Origin: JACQFK01 sp964619955
GTDB lineage: Bacteria; Planctomycetota; MHYJ01; JACPRB01
DNA length: 64,000 bases
Assembly (NCBI GenBank): GCA_964619955.1
Contig: CAZUJF010000002.1
Coordinates: 248,001-312,000 of the forward strand
Direction of reading: 5' to 3'
Made by a program: the position numbers and the translations under genes. Positions 9,997 through 17,505 of this stretch are shown here, one piece after another (the stretch's first letter is position 1; each line of letters begins with the position of its first letter). The notes below the pieces were generated by a model, which did no database searches, had not been told where the DNA came from, and saw only the letters and a program-made list of their open reading frames with translations.

Positions 9997-10896
9997 ATGC
10001 CCCCCGTCGTCGTCACCCAGGGCCTGAGCAAGCGTTTCGGCAGGATCCACGCCGTCGACGGCCTCGACCTCGAGGTCGAGGAGGGGGACCTCTACGGGTT
10101 CCTCGGACCGAACGGCTCCGGCAAGACCACCACGATGCGGATGATCCTCGGCCTGATCCGGCCGAGCGCGGGCTGCGTCCTTCTTTTCGGCAAGGAACTG
10201 CGCGGGAACTTCATCGAGGCGATGTCCCGCATCGGCGCCCTCGTGGAGCTCCCCGCCTACTATCCCTACCTCTCCGCGGTGGAGAACCTGGAGATCCTCC
10301 GCCTGGCGAGCGCGGGCGTGCCGGCGTCGGCCATCGGCGAGTCGCTCGAAGCCGTGGGGCTGGGCTCCCGGAGGGACGACCGCGTGGGGACCTATTCCCA
10401 GGGCATGCGCCAGCGCCTGGGGATCGCGATGGCGCTGCTGGCGAAGCCCCGGCTGGTCTTCCTGGACGAGCCGACCAACGGACTGGACCCCCACGGCGTG
10501 ACGCACATCCGCGGGGTCATCCGGGACCTCAACCGCAAGGAGGGGGTCACGTTCATCATCTCGAGCCATTTGCTTCATGAAGTGGAGCTCACCTGCACGA
10601 AAGTCGGGATGATCAAGCAGGGCCGCATGATCCTGCAGGAGCGGCTGGACCGCGTGCTGGAGTCCACGGTGAAGGGGCTGCGCGTGGCCTGCGGCGACCC
10701 CGCGAAGGCGCGCGCGCTGCTCGCCGGGCTCGCGGGCGTCGAGGCGGGCGCCGTGGACGAGAGCGGCCGGCTCTTCGTGAAGTGCGCCTCCGACCGCTTC
10801 GCGCAGGTGAACGCGGCCCTGGTCGGCGGCGGGCTGCCCGTGGCGGAATTGTCGCCGGTCCGGCAGTCGCTCGAGGAGATCTTTCTCTCCCAATGA
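9997..10896 (+). CDS. ABC transporter ATP-binding protein (ABC-2 type exporter)
   Basis: A 299-aa ATPase with all hallmarks: Walker A GPNGSGKTT at residues 37-45, signature 'YSQGMRQRL' near 133, Walker B 'LVFLDEPTNGLDP' near 152-164 and the switch His in 'ISSHLL'. The C-terminal 80 residues form the extra domain typical of the CcmA/NatA-like drug and polymer exporters. It overlaps the permease gene by four bases (ATGA), so the two make one transporter that moves an unknown substrate across the inner membrane. Confidence 0.9.
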   Translation: MPPVVVTQGLSKRFGRIHAVDGLDLEVEEGDLYGFLGPNGSGKTTTMRMILGLIRPSAGCVLLFGKELRGNFIEAMSRIGALVELPAYYPYLSAVENLEILRLASAGVPASAIGESLEAVGLGSRRDDRVGTYSQGMRQRLGIAMALLAKPRLVFLDEPTNGLDPHGVTHIRGVIRDLNRKEGVTFIISSHLLHEVELTCTKVGMIKQGRMILQERLDRVLESTVKGLRVACGDPAKARALLAGLAGVEAGAVDESGRLFVKCASDRFAQVNAALVGGGLPVAELSPVRQSLEEIFLSQ

Positions 10897-11723
10897 TCCG
10901 CCGCATTCTGCGTCTGAGCGCGGCCGAGTTTCTGAAACTCAGCGCGCATCCCTTCCTCTACCTGGCGCTGGGGGTGACGCTGGCGGGGACGCTGCTGGCG
11001 GAGGTCCTCCAGCCGCTTTTCCTCGGGCAGAAGGAGACCCTCTGGCGCTCCTTCCATGCCGCGCAGCTCTTCGCCTACGGGTTCCAGATGGGCCTGAAGC
11101 TGGCGACGTTCGTGCTGCTGGTCTTCTCGTCGATGATGTTCGCCGGGGAGTTCGACCGAGGCACGATCAAGAACCTCCTGACCCGGCCCGTCACGCGGGC
11201 GGACCTCTTCATCGCGAAGGCGCTCACGACGCTGCTGCTCGGCCTCTTCCTCTACGGTTTCGTGTTCCTCTCGGCCGCGCTCGGGGCGCTGGGCCGCGGC
11301 GAGCTCGGACCGGTCTGGGATGAAGGCCAGTACGTGATCATGCGGAGCGGTCCCGAGATCCTCCAGCACGTCCGCAAGGCCGTGCTCGCGGGACTCCTGC
11401 CCTTCCTGGCGGCGGGTTTTCTCGGCATCCTCGTGTCGACGCTCGTCGAGTCGTCGGGCTTCGCCGTGGCGGTGACGCTCATCCTCTACGTTTTCGGGGA
11501 CGTGGTCACCGGCATGCTGGGGGAGCGCCACCAGCAGAAGGTCTTCCTCTACTACGCGCCGTACGTGCTGGAGAAGCTCCGGCTTTTCGCGGAAGGGAGC
11601 AGCACCCGCTGGAATCCGCAGATCGACGCGGGGAGGCTGGACGTCGCGGTCCCCCTCGCCTGGATCGCGGCCTTCCTTCCCGGGGCCTACGGGGTCTTCC
11701 GGTCCCGCAACATCACGGCCTGA
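10893..11723 (+). CDS. ABC-2 type transporter permease
   Basis: The start is the ATG at 10893, overlapping the ATPase stop. The 276-aa protein has about six hydrophobic segments. It includes the ABC-2 family motif in which the C-terminal half of the first loop reads 'MMFAGEFDRGTIKNLLTRPVTRADLFIAK', here split by a short basic stretch. This loop contacts the ATPase in NatB/YhaP-like permeases. It works with the preceding ATPase as a dimeric exporter. The substrate cannot be inferred from neighbours. Confidence 0.85.
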   Translation: MIRRILRLSAAEFLKLSAHPFLYLALGVTLAGTLLAEVLQPLFLGQKETLWRSFHAAQLFAYGFQMGLKLATFVLLVFSSMMFAGEFDRGTIKNLLTRPVTRADLFIAKALTTLLLGLFLYGFVFLSAALGALGRGELGPVWDEGQYVIMRSGPEILQHVRKAVLAGLLPFLAAGFLGILVSTLVESSGFAVAVTLILYVFGDVVTGMLGERHQQKVFLYYAPYVLEKLRLFAEGSSTRWNPQIDAGRLDVAVPLAWIAAFLPGAYGVFRSRNITA

Positions 11724-11791
11724 CAGGGTTTGCCGGGGTTGTAGCTTGCAGCTGGAAGCCGGGAGTAAGGCCGCGACTCGGGCAATCCCTG

Positions 11792-11821
11792 GCAGAGGAG
11801 CCTTGCGCAGAGGAGCCTTGC
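11792..11821 (+). repeat. Tandem 15-bp direct repeat
   Basis: The 15-base unit gcagaggagccttgc occurs twice head to tail, followed by the related gcttgcgggg. It lies in the 144-base gap between the ABC permease and the PTS-IIA gene, about 50 bases before that gene's start. It could be a replication-slippage product or a small operator. No promoter is clear. Confidence 0.6.
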
Positions 11822-11867
11822 GCTTGCGGGGCTCTCCGGGCTGGTCTATAATCCATCCCCAATTCCC

Positions 11868-12773
11868 ATGAAGCTCTCCCCGGTGCTCAACCCCAGGCTC
11901 GTCAAGTGCGGCCTTGCCGCGAAGGGCAAGGAGGAGGCTCTTGAGGAGATGCTCCAGCTCATGGCGGCGGAGACGCCCGGGGTGACGCTGCCGGAGCTGC
12001 GCGCCGCGCTCGCGGAGCGCGAGAAGCTGGGGCCCTTCTCCATGGCCAAGGGAAGCGCCTTCCCCCACGCCCGCACCGAGAAGGTCCAGGACTTCCGCAT
12101 CGCGGTGGGGACCTGCCCGCAGGGGCTGGACTTCAAGGCGCCGGACGGGCAGCCGATCCGCATCGTGATCCTCTTCGTCATCCCCAAGAAGCATTCGAAT
12201 CTCTACCTGCACACGCTCGCGCAGTTCCTCAACCTCTTCTCCGCCGAGGAGCACCTGCACAAGGTCGTCTCGGCGCAGGCGGGGGCCGAGCTGATCGCCG
12301 CGGTGGACGCGATCCAGTCCAAGCCGGCGGGGTCGCCGCTCGGCAGCTCCGTGGCGAGTCTGACGCCGAAAACGCCGCTCTCGAAGGCGCTGGAGCAGCT
12401 GGCCGCCTCGCGCGGCGAGGCGCTGCCGGTCGTGGACGGGGAGGGCCAGCTGGTCGGCGAAGTGAGCGCCGCGTCGCTGCTGCAGCTGGGGGTGCGGGAG
12501 CATCTGCTCGGCCTGGCGAACCCCGCGACGCTGCAGGGGTCGGCCGGCTCCCTGGAGCAGGTGCTGCGCCGCCACGGGGACGCCCCGCTCGACAGCCTCG
12601 GCGTGATCCAGACCGGCGCGTACAAGACGGTGCAGGAGGAGGATCCGCTCCTGGACATGGCGGTCAAGCTCTGCCATGCGGGCGTCCGCGGGGCCTACGT
12701 CCTGCGCGGGAAGCGCCTCGTCGGGACGGTGACGACCGGCGAAGTCCTCAAACGGATCACGGGAGGTCGCTGA
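11868..12773 (+). CDS. PTS EIIA (PtsN-like) domain fused to CBS pair
   Basis: Residues 1-150 are a fructose/nitrogen-type phosphotransferase EIIA domain. The phosphorylated His is at 67 in 'SAFPHART', and the domain continues with 'FVIPKKHSNLYLHTLAQ'. Residues about 158-300 form a CBS pair ('RGEALPVVDGEGQLVGEV', 'RGAYVLRGKRLVGTV'), a domain that usually binds adenine nucleotides. A 301-aa EIIA-CBS fusion would couple phosphorylation state to energy charge. No EI, HPr or sugar permease is nearby, so a regulatory rather than transport role is likely. The next gene starts in the stop codon (TGATG). Confidence 0.75.
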   Translation: MKLSPVLNPRLVKCGLAAKGKEEALEEMLQLMAAETPGVTLPELRAALAEREKLGPFSMAKGSAFPHARTEKVQDFRIAVGTCPQGLDFKAPDGQPIRIVILFVIPKKHSNLYLHTLAQFLNLFSAEEHLHKVVSAQAGAELIAAVDAIQSKPAGSPLGSSVASLTPKTPLSKALEQLAASRGEALPVVDGEGQLVGEVSAASLLQLGVREHLLGLANPATLQGSAGSLEQVLRRHGDAPLDSLGVIQTGAYKTVQEEDPLLDMAVKLCHAGVRGAYVLRGKRLVGTVTTGEVLKRITGGR

Positions 12774-13504
12774 TGGGTTCGCCGGCCGAAGCCCCCGCGG
12801 TGAAGCTCTACAACGTCGGGGCGGAGCATTTCAAGAAGAAGGAGTTCGAGCAGGCCGTCGAGTGCTTCAAGAAGTCCGCCGAGGCGGACAAGGACTTCTA
12901 CCGCGCCTGGGCGTATCTCGGCATGGCCTACGCCCAGATGGGCCAGCTCGACCCCGCGATCGAGGCCTACCGGAAGTGCATCGACATCGCGCCCCAGTAT
13001 CACAAGGCCTTCAACAACGTGGGCGAGCTCTACCGCCGCAAGGGGCTGCTCGACTACGCCGCCATGGTCTTCAAGATGGCCACCGAGATCGAGCCCTCGA
13101 TCTCGCATTACTTCTACAACCTGGGCATCACGTACTTCGAGATCGGCATGTACGCCCAGGCCGAGGAGGCCTTCGCCCAGGCCGTGAAGCTGGATCCCAA
13201 CGACTACGAATACTGCACGGAACTCGCCCAGGTCCAGTTCACCCAGAAGAACTACGAGGCGGCCCTCCAGAGCCTGAAGGGCTTCCACGACGCCCACCCC
13301 GAGCACCCCCGCGCGGGGGAGACCGGGGCCCGCGTCGCCATGCTCAAGCGCCGTCTCGAGCAGCTCAAGGCCGCCGCTCCGGCCTCCGACCCCTCGAAAT
13401 CCGAGGTGCGCCGCGCGATGATCGAGGAGGAGGGGGACGAGAGCGCCAAGACCAAGATCGCGGACCTCCCTCCGGGGCTCGGGGACAAGCCTCCGACGTC
13501 GTGA
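12773..13504 (+). CDS. Cytoplasmic TPR protein
   Basis: A 243-aa protein without signal peptide. It has four or five 34-residue TPR units from residue 8 to about 175 ('AVECFKKSAEADKDFYRAWAYL' and following, each with the W/L-G-Y-A-P pattern). A charged tail follows, including 'IEEEGDESAKTKIADLPPG'. It overlaps its neighbours on both sides: its start is within the PTS-IIA gene stop and its end within the mqnA GTG start. TPRs imply protein binding; the partner is unknown, but cotranscription with menaquinone genes is notable. Confidence 0.75.
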   Translation: MGSPAEAPAVKLYNVGAEHFKKKEFEQAVECFKKSAEADKDFYRAWAYLGMAYAQMGQLDPAIEAYRKCIDIAPQYHKAFNNVGELYRRKGLLDYAAMVFKMATEIEPSISHYFYNLGITYFEIGMYAQAEEAFAQAVKLDPNDYEYCTELAQVQFTQKNYEAALQSLKGFHDAHPEHPRAGETGARVAMLKRRLEQLKAAAPASDPSKSEVRRAMIEEEGDESAKTKIADLPPGLGDKPPTS

Positions 13505-14229
13505 AGCCGCTCCGGATCGGCTGCGTGCCGTACCTCAACGCCAAACCCCTCATCGAGGGGCTCGGGGGGGTGCGTTTCCTGCCGCCCGCCGACCTCGTCG
13601 GCCTCCTCGTCTCCGGCCGCCTCGACGTCGCCCTGCTTCCCTCCGTGGAGGTCCTGCTCCGGAAACTCGACTTCGTGCCGGGCCTGGCGATCGCGTCGCC
13701 CGGGCGCGTGGCCAGCGTGCTGCTCCGGCACCGCGTTCCCGTCCGGGAGATCCGCCGGGTCGCGCTCGACCGAAACTCGCGCACCTCGAACATGCTCGCG
13801 CGCATCCTCCTTGAGGAGAAATACGGGCTGAAGCCGGTCTACGTCCGGCGCGATCCGACGCGGCGCCTGTCCTGGAGGGGCGTTGACGCCGTCCTGACCA
13901 TCGGGGATACTTCGTTCCGCCGCGAATCCGCCCCGGCGCTGGATCTCGGGGAGGAGTGGCGGGACTTCACCGGGAAACCCTTCGTGTTCGCGCTCTGGGC
14001 TTTGCGGCCGGGACGGGCCCGGGTCCGGGAGATCGCGCGGGCGCTCGGGGAGGCCCGGAAGCGCGGGGGCGCCCGCATCGCGGCCATCGCCCGGCGCGAG
14101 GCGGCGGGGCTGGGCCTGAGCCCGGCTTTTGCGCGGCGCTACCTGACGGAGTGCATCACGTTCGACCTGGGCCCCGCCGAGCGGGCGGGCCTGAAGAGGT
14201 TTGCGGCTTATGTCCACCAGCGTTCGTGA
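13501..14229 (+). CDS. mqnA: Chorismate dehydratase, futalosine pathway (MqnA)
   Basis: The GTG start overlaps the TPR gene stop. The 242-aa protein begins 'MKPLRIGCVPYLNAKPL', the typical opening of the MqnA/MqnD periplasmic-binding-protein fold, with 'SGRLDVALLPSVEVL' and 'DAVLTIGDTSFR' later. MqnA converts chorismate to 3-enolpyruvyl-benzoate, the first step of the futalosine route to menaquinone in the cytoplasm. Directly downstream and overlapping is mqnC of the same pathway, which supports the assignment over MqnD. Confidence 0.85.
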   Translation: MKPLRIGCVPYLNAKPLIEGLGGVRFLPPADLVGLLVSGRLDVALLPSVEVLLRKLDFVPGLAIASPGRVASVLLRHRVPVREIRRVALDRNSRTSNMLARILLEEKYGLKPVYVRRDPTRRLSWRGVDAVLTIGDTSFRRESAPALDLGEEWRDFTGKPFVFALWALRPGRARVREIARALGEARKRGGARIAAIARREAAGLGLSPAFARRYLTECITFDLGPAERAGLKRFAAYVHQRS

Positions 14230-15298
14230 GATCGTCGACAAGGCGGCGGCCGGCGGGCGCCTGACGGACGCCGAGGCGCTGACCCTTTTCGAGGAGGGCG
14301 GACTCCCGGAACTGGGCGAGGGCGCGTCCGCCGTGCGCCGGCGGCTGCATCCCGAGCCGCTCTGCACGTACATCGTCGACCGGAACATCAACTACACCAA
14401 CACCTGCATCACCTACTGCAAGTTCTGCGCGTTCTACCGCCCGCCCGGGCACCCCGAGGAGTACACGATCTCCAAGGAGGCGATGGCGCGGAAGATCCGC
14501 GAGCTCAAGTCGCTCGGGGGCGTGCAGGTCCTGCTGCAGGGCGGGCACCATCCCTACCTGAAGCTCGACTGGTACGAGGACATGCTCCGCTTCATGAAGT
14601 CCTTCGACATCCACGTGCACGGCTACTCGCCGTCGGAGATCCGGCATTTCGCGACCTTGAACAAGCTGTCCGTGCGCGAGGTGCTGGAGCGGCTGCGGGC
14701 GGCGGGGCTGGATTCGATCCCGGGCGGCGGCGGCGAGATCCTGGTGGACCGCGTGCGCGGGATCATCAGCCCGCTCAAGATCAGCAGCGCGGAGTGGCTG
14801 GAGGTCATGGAGGAGGCGCACGCGATCGGGATGAAGACCACGGCCACGATGATGTACGGGCACGTGGAGACGCTCGCCGAGCGCGTGGAGCATCTGCGGG
14901 TGCTGCGCGAGCAGCAGGACCGCGCGCTCGCCCGCAAGAACGGCGGGGGCTACACGGCGTTCATCTGCTGGAGCCTGCAGCCGGACAACACGGAGATGGC
15001 GGGCACCCCGAAGACCGGCGGCTTCGAATACCTCAAGACGCTGGCGATCGCGCGCATGTATCTCGACAACATCCCGAACCTCCAGTCCTCCTGGGTCACG
15101 CAGGGGGAGAAGATCGGGCAGCTGGCGCTGCTCTACGGCGCCAACGACATGGGCTCGACGATGATCGAGGAGAACGTCGTCTCCCAGGCGGGGGCGAATT
15201 TCCGGATGAACGAGGCGGCCATCCGCCGCGTCATCGAGGACCTCGGCTGGCGGCCGCGCCGCCGGAACATGTATTACGAACTCTTAGAGTCGGCGTAG
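14210..15298 (+). CDS. mqnC: Cyclic dehypoxanthinyl futalosine synthase (MqnC), radical SAM
   Basis: I take ATG 14210 as start, with AGAGGT 11 bases upstream, overlapping mqnA by 20 bases. The product is 362 aa. The radical-SAM cluster motif CxxxCxxC is at Cys66, Cys70 and Cys73 ('CITYCKFCAFY'), followed by 'LLQGGHHP', 'VHGYSPSEI', 'IPGGGGEIL' and 'MMYGHVET', all typical of MqnC and related MqnE/CofH enzymes. MqnC cyclises dehypoxanthine futalosine using SAM and a 4Fe-4S cluster. The 'GGGGEIL' and ICWSLQP motifs and the mqnA neighbour favour MqnC over MqnE. Confidence 0.88.
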   Translation: MSTSVREIVDKAAAGGRLTDAEALTLFEEGGLPELGEGASAVRRRLHPEPLCTYIVDRNINYTNTCITYCKFCAFYRPPGHPEEYTISKEAMARKIRELKSLGGVQVLLQGGHHPYLKLDWYEDMLRFMKSFDIHVHGYSPSEIRHFATLNKLSVREVLERLRAAGLDSIPGGGGEILVDRVRGIISPLKISSAEWLEVMEEAHAIGMKTTATMMYGHVETLAERVEHLRVLREQQDRALARKNGGGYTAFICWSLQPDNTEMAGTPKTGGFEYLKTLAIARMYLDNIPNLQSSWVTQGEKIGQLALLYGANDMGSTMIEENVVSQAGANFRMNEAAIRRVIEDLGWRPRRRNMYYELLESA

Positions 15299-16432
15299 CG
15301 CCAGGCCCAGGATCAGCAGGGCCGCCAGGCCCGGCAGGAGCAGCGAGGGGGCGGCGGGCAGGCTCCCGCAGGCGCAGTTCCCGTCATTGAGGCCTTCCTC
15401 ATGGTCGTTGTAGCGCGGGGGCGGGGGCGGCGCGACGAGGGGCGTCCCGGTGGCGGTGGCGGTCGTGTTCCCGACGATGTTCGCCGCGGCCACGGTGTAG
15501 GTGTACGAGGTCCCCGGGGTTCCCGTGCCGTCGCTGATCGTGGTTCCCGTCTGGGTGCCCAGGGAGAAGGTGGTCCCGCCGGCCGTCGGGACGCGCGTGA
15601 TCGTGTAGCTGGTCGCGCCGCTGGCGGCCGTCCAGCTGAGGTCGACCTGGTTGATGGCGTCCGTCGCCGTCACGGTGAAGGCGCCGGGGAGCTGGCCGGC
15701 GTGGAGCGTGGTGACCTCGCCCGCGGAGAGCACGCTGTTGTAGATGCGGAAATCGTCGATGCGCCCCTTGTGATACCCGCCGGCGTTGCCGTGGCCGATG
15801 CGCACGCCCGTGAGGGCGGCGGTGGGGCCGCCCGACGTCGCCACGGAGTTGGCCAGCGTGCCGTCCAGGTATATCCCCTGGAACGTCCCGCCCGTGCCGG
15901 CGGAGACGAGGACCACGTGGGTCCACTTGTCGAGTTTGCCCGCGTAGCTCGCGGAGACCCGGCCGCTGCCCGTGTTGGCGGTGCCGTAGTCCCAGTAGAT
16001 GTTGCCGTCGCTCCAGGGGGCGTGGGCCTGGCAGCGGTTGGGCACGTCCTGGTTGCCCACGGTGAACGCGACGGAGTTCTGGGCGGGGGAGGTGGCGTAG
16101 CTCCAGAAGGCGATCGTGATGGGCCCGCCGCTGGGCCATGAGAAGGTCCCGTTGTCGACGTAGGCGCTGGTGCCGTTGAAGTCGATGCAGTTGATGTTTC
16201 CGGCGATGCCCGGCGGGCCGGCGCCCTGGATCTGATTCGAGGCCGTCGCGTTCGTCCAGGCGGCGCTGTGGCCGTTGCCCGAGGAGTCGGCGGCGGGACT
16301 GGCGGTCTCGTCGAAGCGCCAGTAGGCGACGAGCCCAGGGACGCTCACCGCCTGGGCGACGGCGAAGTGCAGCGCCCCGCCGGCCATGAGCAGGAACGCC
16401 GCGGATAGAGTTTGTCTGCGATTCACCACCAC
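15284..16432 (-). CDS. Secreted LamG plus fibronectin-III protein with C-terminal sorting-like tail
   Basis: A 382-aa exported protein with an N-terminal signal. It has a LamG/concanavalin-like domain (about 30-245: 'GLVAYWRFDETASPAADSSG', 'GRIDDFRIYN') and a fibronectin type III domain (about 250-335: 'VDLSWTAASGATSYTITR'). After a proline linker comes 'GNCACGSLPAAPSLLLPG', a single membrane helix and the terminal 'LRRL'. The Cys-Gly/hydrophobic/Arg tail resembles PEP-CTERM, MYXO-CTERM or rhombosortase signals, but I cannot match it to one of them. Its 3' end overlaps mqnC tail to tail by 15 bases. Likely cell-surface carbohydrate or protein binding. Confidence 0.75.
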   Translation of the reverse strand: MVVNRRQTLSAAFLLMAGGALHFAVAQAVSVPGLVAYWRFDETASPAADSSGNGHSAAWTNATASNQIQGAGPPGIAGNINCIDFNGTSAYVDNGTFSWPSGGPITIAFWSYATSPAQNSVAFTVGNQDVPNRCQAHAPWSDGNIYWDYGTANTGSGRVSASYAGKLDKWTHVVLVSAGTGGTFQGIYLDGTLANSVATSGGPTAALTGVRIGHGNAGGYHKGRIDDFRIYNSVLSAGEVTTLHAGQLPGAFTVTATDAINQVDLSWTAASGATSYTITRVPTAGGTTFSLGTQTGTTISDGTGTPGTSYTYTVAAANIVGNTTATATGTPLVAPPPPPRYNDHEEGLNDGNCACGSLPAAPSLLLPGLAALLILGLALRRL

Positions 16433-16530
16433 GCCTCCTCTTACCCGGTCCTGGGCCCACCCCGGGCCCGCTTCCCGTTATCTCTGGAGAGGCCGTCGGG
16501 TAGGCTAATGTGAATTAGCAGGTGAGAAAT

Positions 16531-16564
16531 AAAAAAGGCGCCGGGCCCCTTCGGACCCGGCGCC
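16531..16564 (-). terminator. Rho-independent terminator for the Pro/Arg-rich gene
   Basis: On the minus strand the arm ggcgccggg pairs perfectly with cccggcgcc across a 10-base loop and is followed directly by six T residues. It lies 17 bases after the stop of the minus-strand gene ending at 16581. This is a textbook intrinsic terminator. Confidence 0.85.
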
Positions 16565-16580
16565 CGGGGTTTCTTCGGGT

Positions 16581-17165
16581 TCAGCGGTCGCGGCGTTCGC
16601 CCTCCCGGCGCTCCCCCTCGCGACGCTCCCCTTCGGGGGCGGGGCGGGGCGGACGGGGTTCCTCGCGGCGGCGCTCCTCGCCCTCGCCGGGAGGACGGGG
16701 CGGACGCGGACGTTCGGCGCCGTCCCCGCGCGGCCGGCGGTGGCACTCGCACGCGCAGGCGCCTTCGGGGCGCGGGGGAGGCGGGGGATTCGCCCCCGGG
16801 GGGGGCGGCTGGGGCGGGCGCGGCGGACGCGCATCGCCGCCGCCGCGAGCCGGATGTTCGGGACAGACGTGCTCGCAATGACGCTCGGGGCGCGGGGCCC
16901 CGTCGGGACGCCGCTCGCCTTCCGGCCGCCGGTCGCCGCGGGGTCCTTCCGCGGGGGGCGCGCCTTCGGGACGCCGCTCGCGGCGATCGCCTTCCTGGGG
17001 CGGACGCGGCGCATCGCCGGGGGGACGCTCGTGGGGTCGTCCGCAGGCGCAGCGTTCCTCGTTGGGCCTCGGGGGCGGCGGACGCCGCTCGGGTTCGCGA
17101 TCCTGGCTCCAGGCCGTGCCCGCCGCCAGCACCCAGGCGGCCGCCATGGTGGTCATCGTTCTCAT
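16581..17165 (-). CDS. Exported Pro/Arg/Glu-rich low-complexity protein with Cys clusters
   Basis: A 194-aa product starting 'MRTMTTMAAAWVLAAGTAWSQ', a clear signal peptide. The mature part is almost entirely Pro, Arg, Glu and Gly. It is punctuated by paired cysteines: CACG near residue 40, 'HCEHVCPEH' near 97 and 'CACECHRR' near 138. The end is a repeated 'EGERR' run. Such a composition can arise as a high-GC artefact, but the signal peptide and the perfect terminator just downstream argue for a real gene. It is probably disordered in the envelope and possibly binds metal or nucleic acid. No family recognised. Confidence 0.5.
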   Translation of the reverse strand: MRTMTTMAAAWVLAAGTAWSQDREPERRPPPPRPNEERCACGRPHERPPGDAPRPPQEGDRRERRPEGAPPAEGPRGDRRPEGERRPDGAPRPERHCEHVCPEHPARGGGDARPPRPPQPPPPGANPPPPPRPEGACACECHRRPRGDGAERPRPPRPPGEGEERRREEPRPPRPAPEGERREGERREGERRDR

Positions 17166-17235
17166 CGCCCATCCTCCATGTGAATTCCAAGGGGCATAAC
17201 GGAGGGGAGCGGGGGATATTGTGGAAAATGGAGCT

Positions 17236-17301
17236 CAAAAAAAGCAGCCAGGCTGTTTTGTCGTGTCCCGGGATACGACAAAACAGCCGGGCTGCTTTTT
17301 T
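17236..17301. terminator. Very strong bidirectional terminator hairpin
   Basis: A near-perfect inverted repeat runs from an A7 tract at 17236 to a T6 tract at 17296-17301. Its arms are agcagcc-a-ggctgttttgtcgt and acgacaaaacagcc-g-ggctgct, around a 10-base loop gtcccgggat. The A tract on one side and T tract on the other would terminate transcripts in both directions. On the minus strand it closes the glycosyltransferase gene, whose stop codon abuts the T tract once the false gap is removed. Confidence 0.85.
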
Positions 17302-17505
17302 CAGGCCAGGAGCGCTTCGTAGGCGGCTTTGACCTGGGCCGCCTGGCGGCNNNNNNNNNNNNNNNNNNNNNNNNNNNNNNNNNNNNNNNNNNNNNNNNNN
17401 NNNNNNNNNNNNNNNNNNNNNNNNNNNNNNNNNNNNNNNNNNNNNNNNNNTTTTTTCAGGCCAGGAGCGCTTCGTAGGCGGCTTTGACCTGGGCCGCCTG
17501 GCGGC
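17296..17505. other. Scaffold gap flanked by a 55-bp exact duplicate (assembly artefact)
   Basis: Bases 17351-17450 are 100 Ns. The 55 bases just before the gap (17296-17350) are identical to the 55 bases just after it (17451-17505); both begin ttttttcaggccagg and end gcctggcggc. The contig ends therefore overlap and the gap has no real length. The first copy is a spurious second copy of the glycosyltransferase 3' end. True sequence should read straight from 17295 into 17451. Confidence 0.9.
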
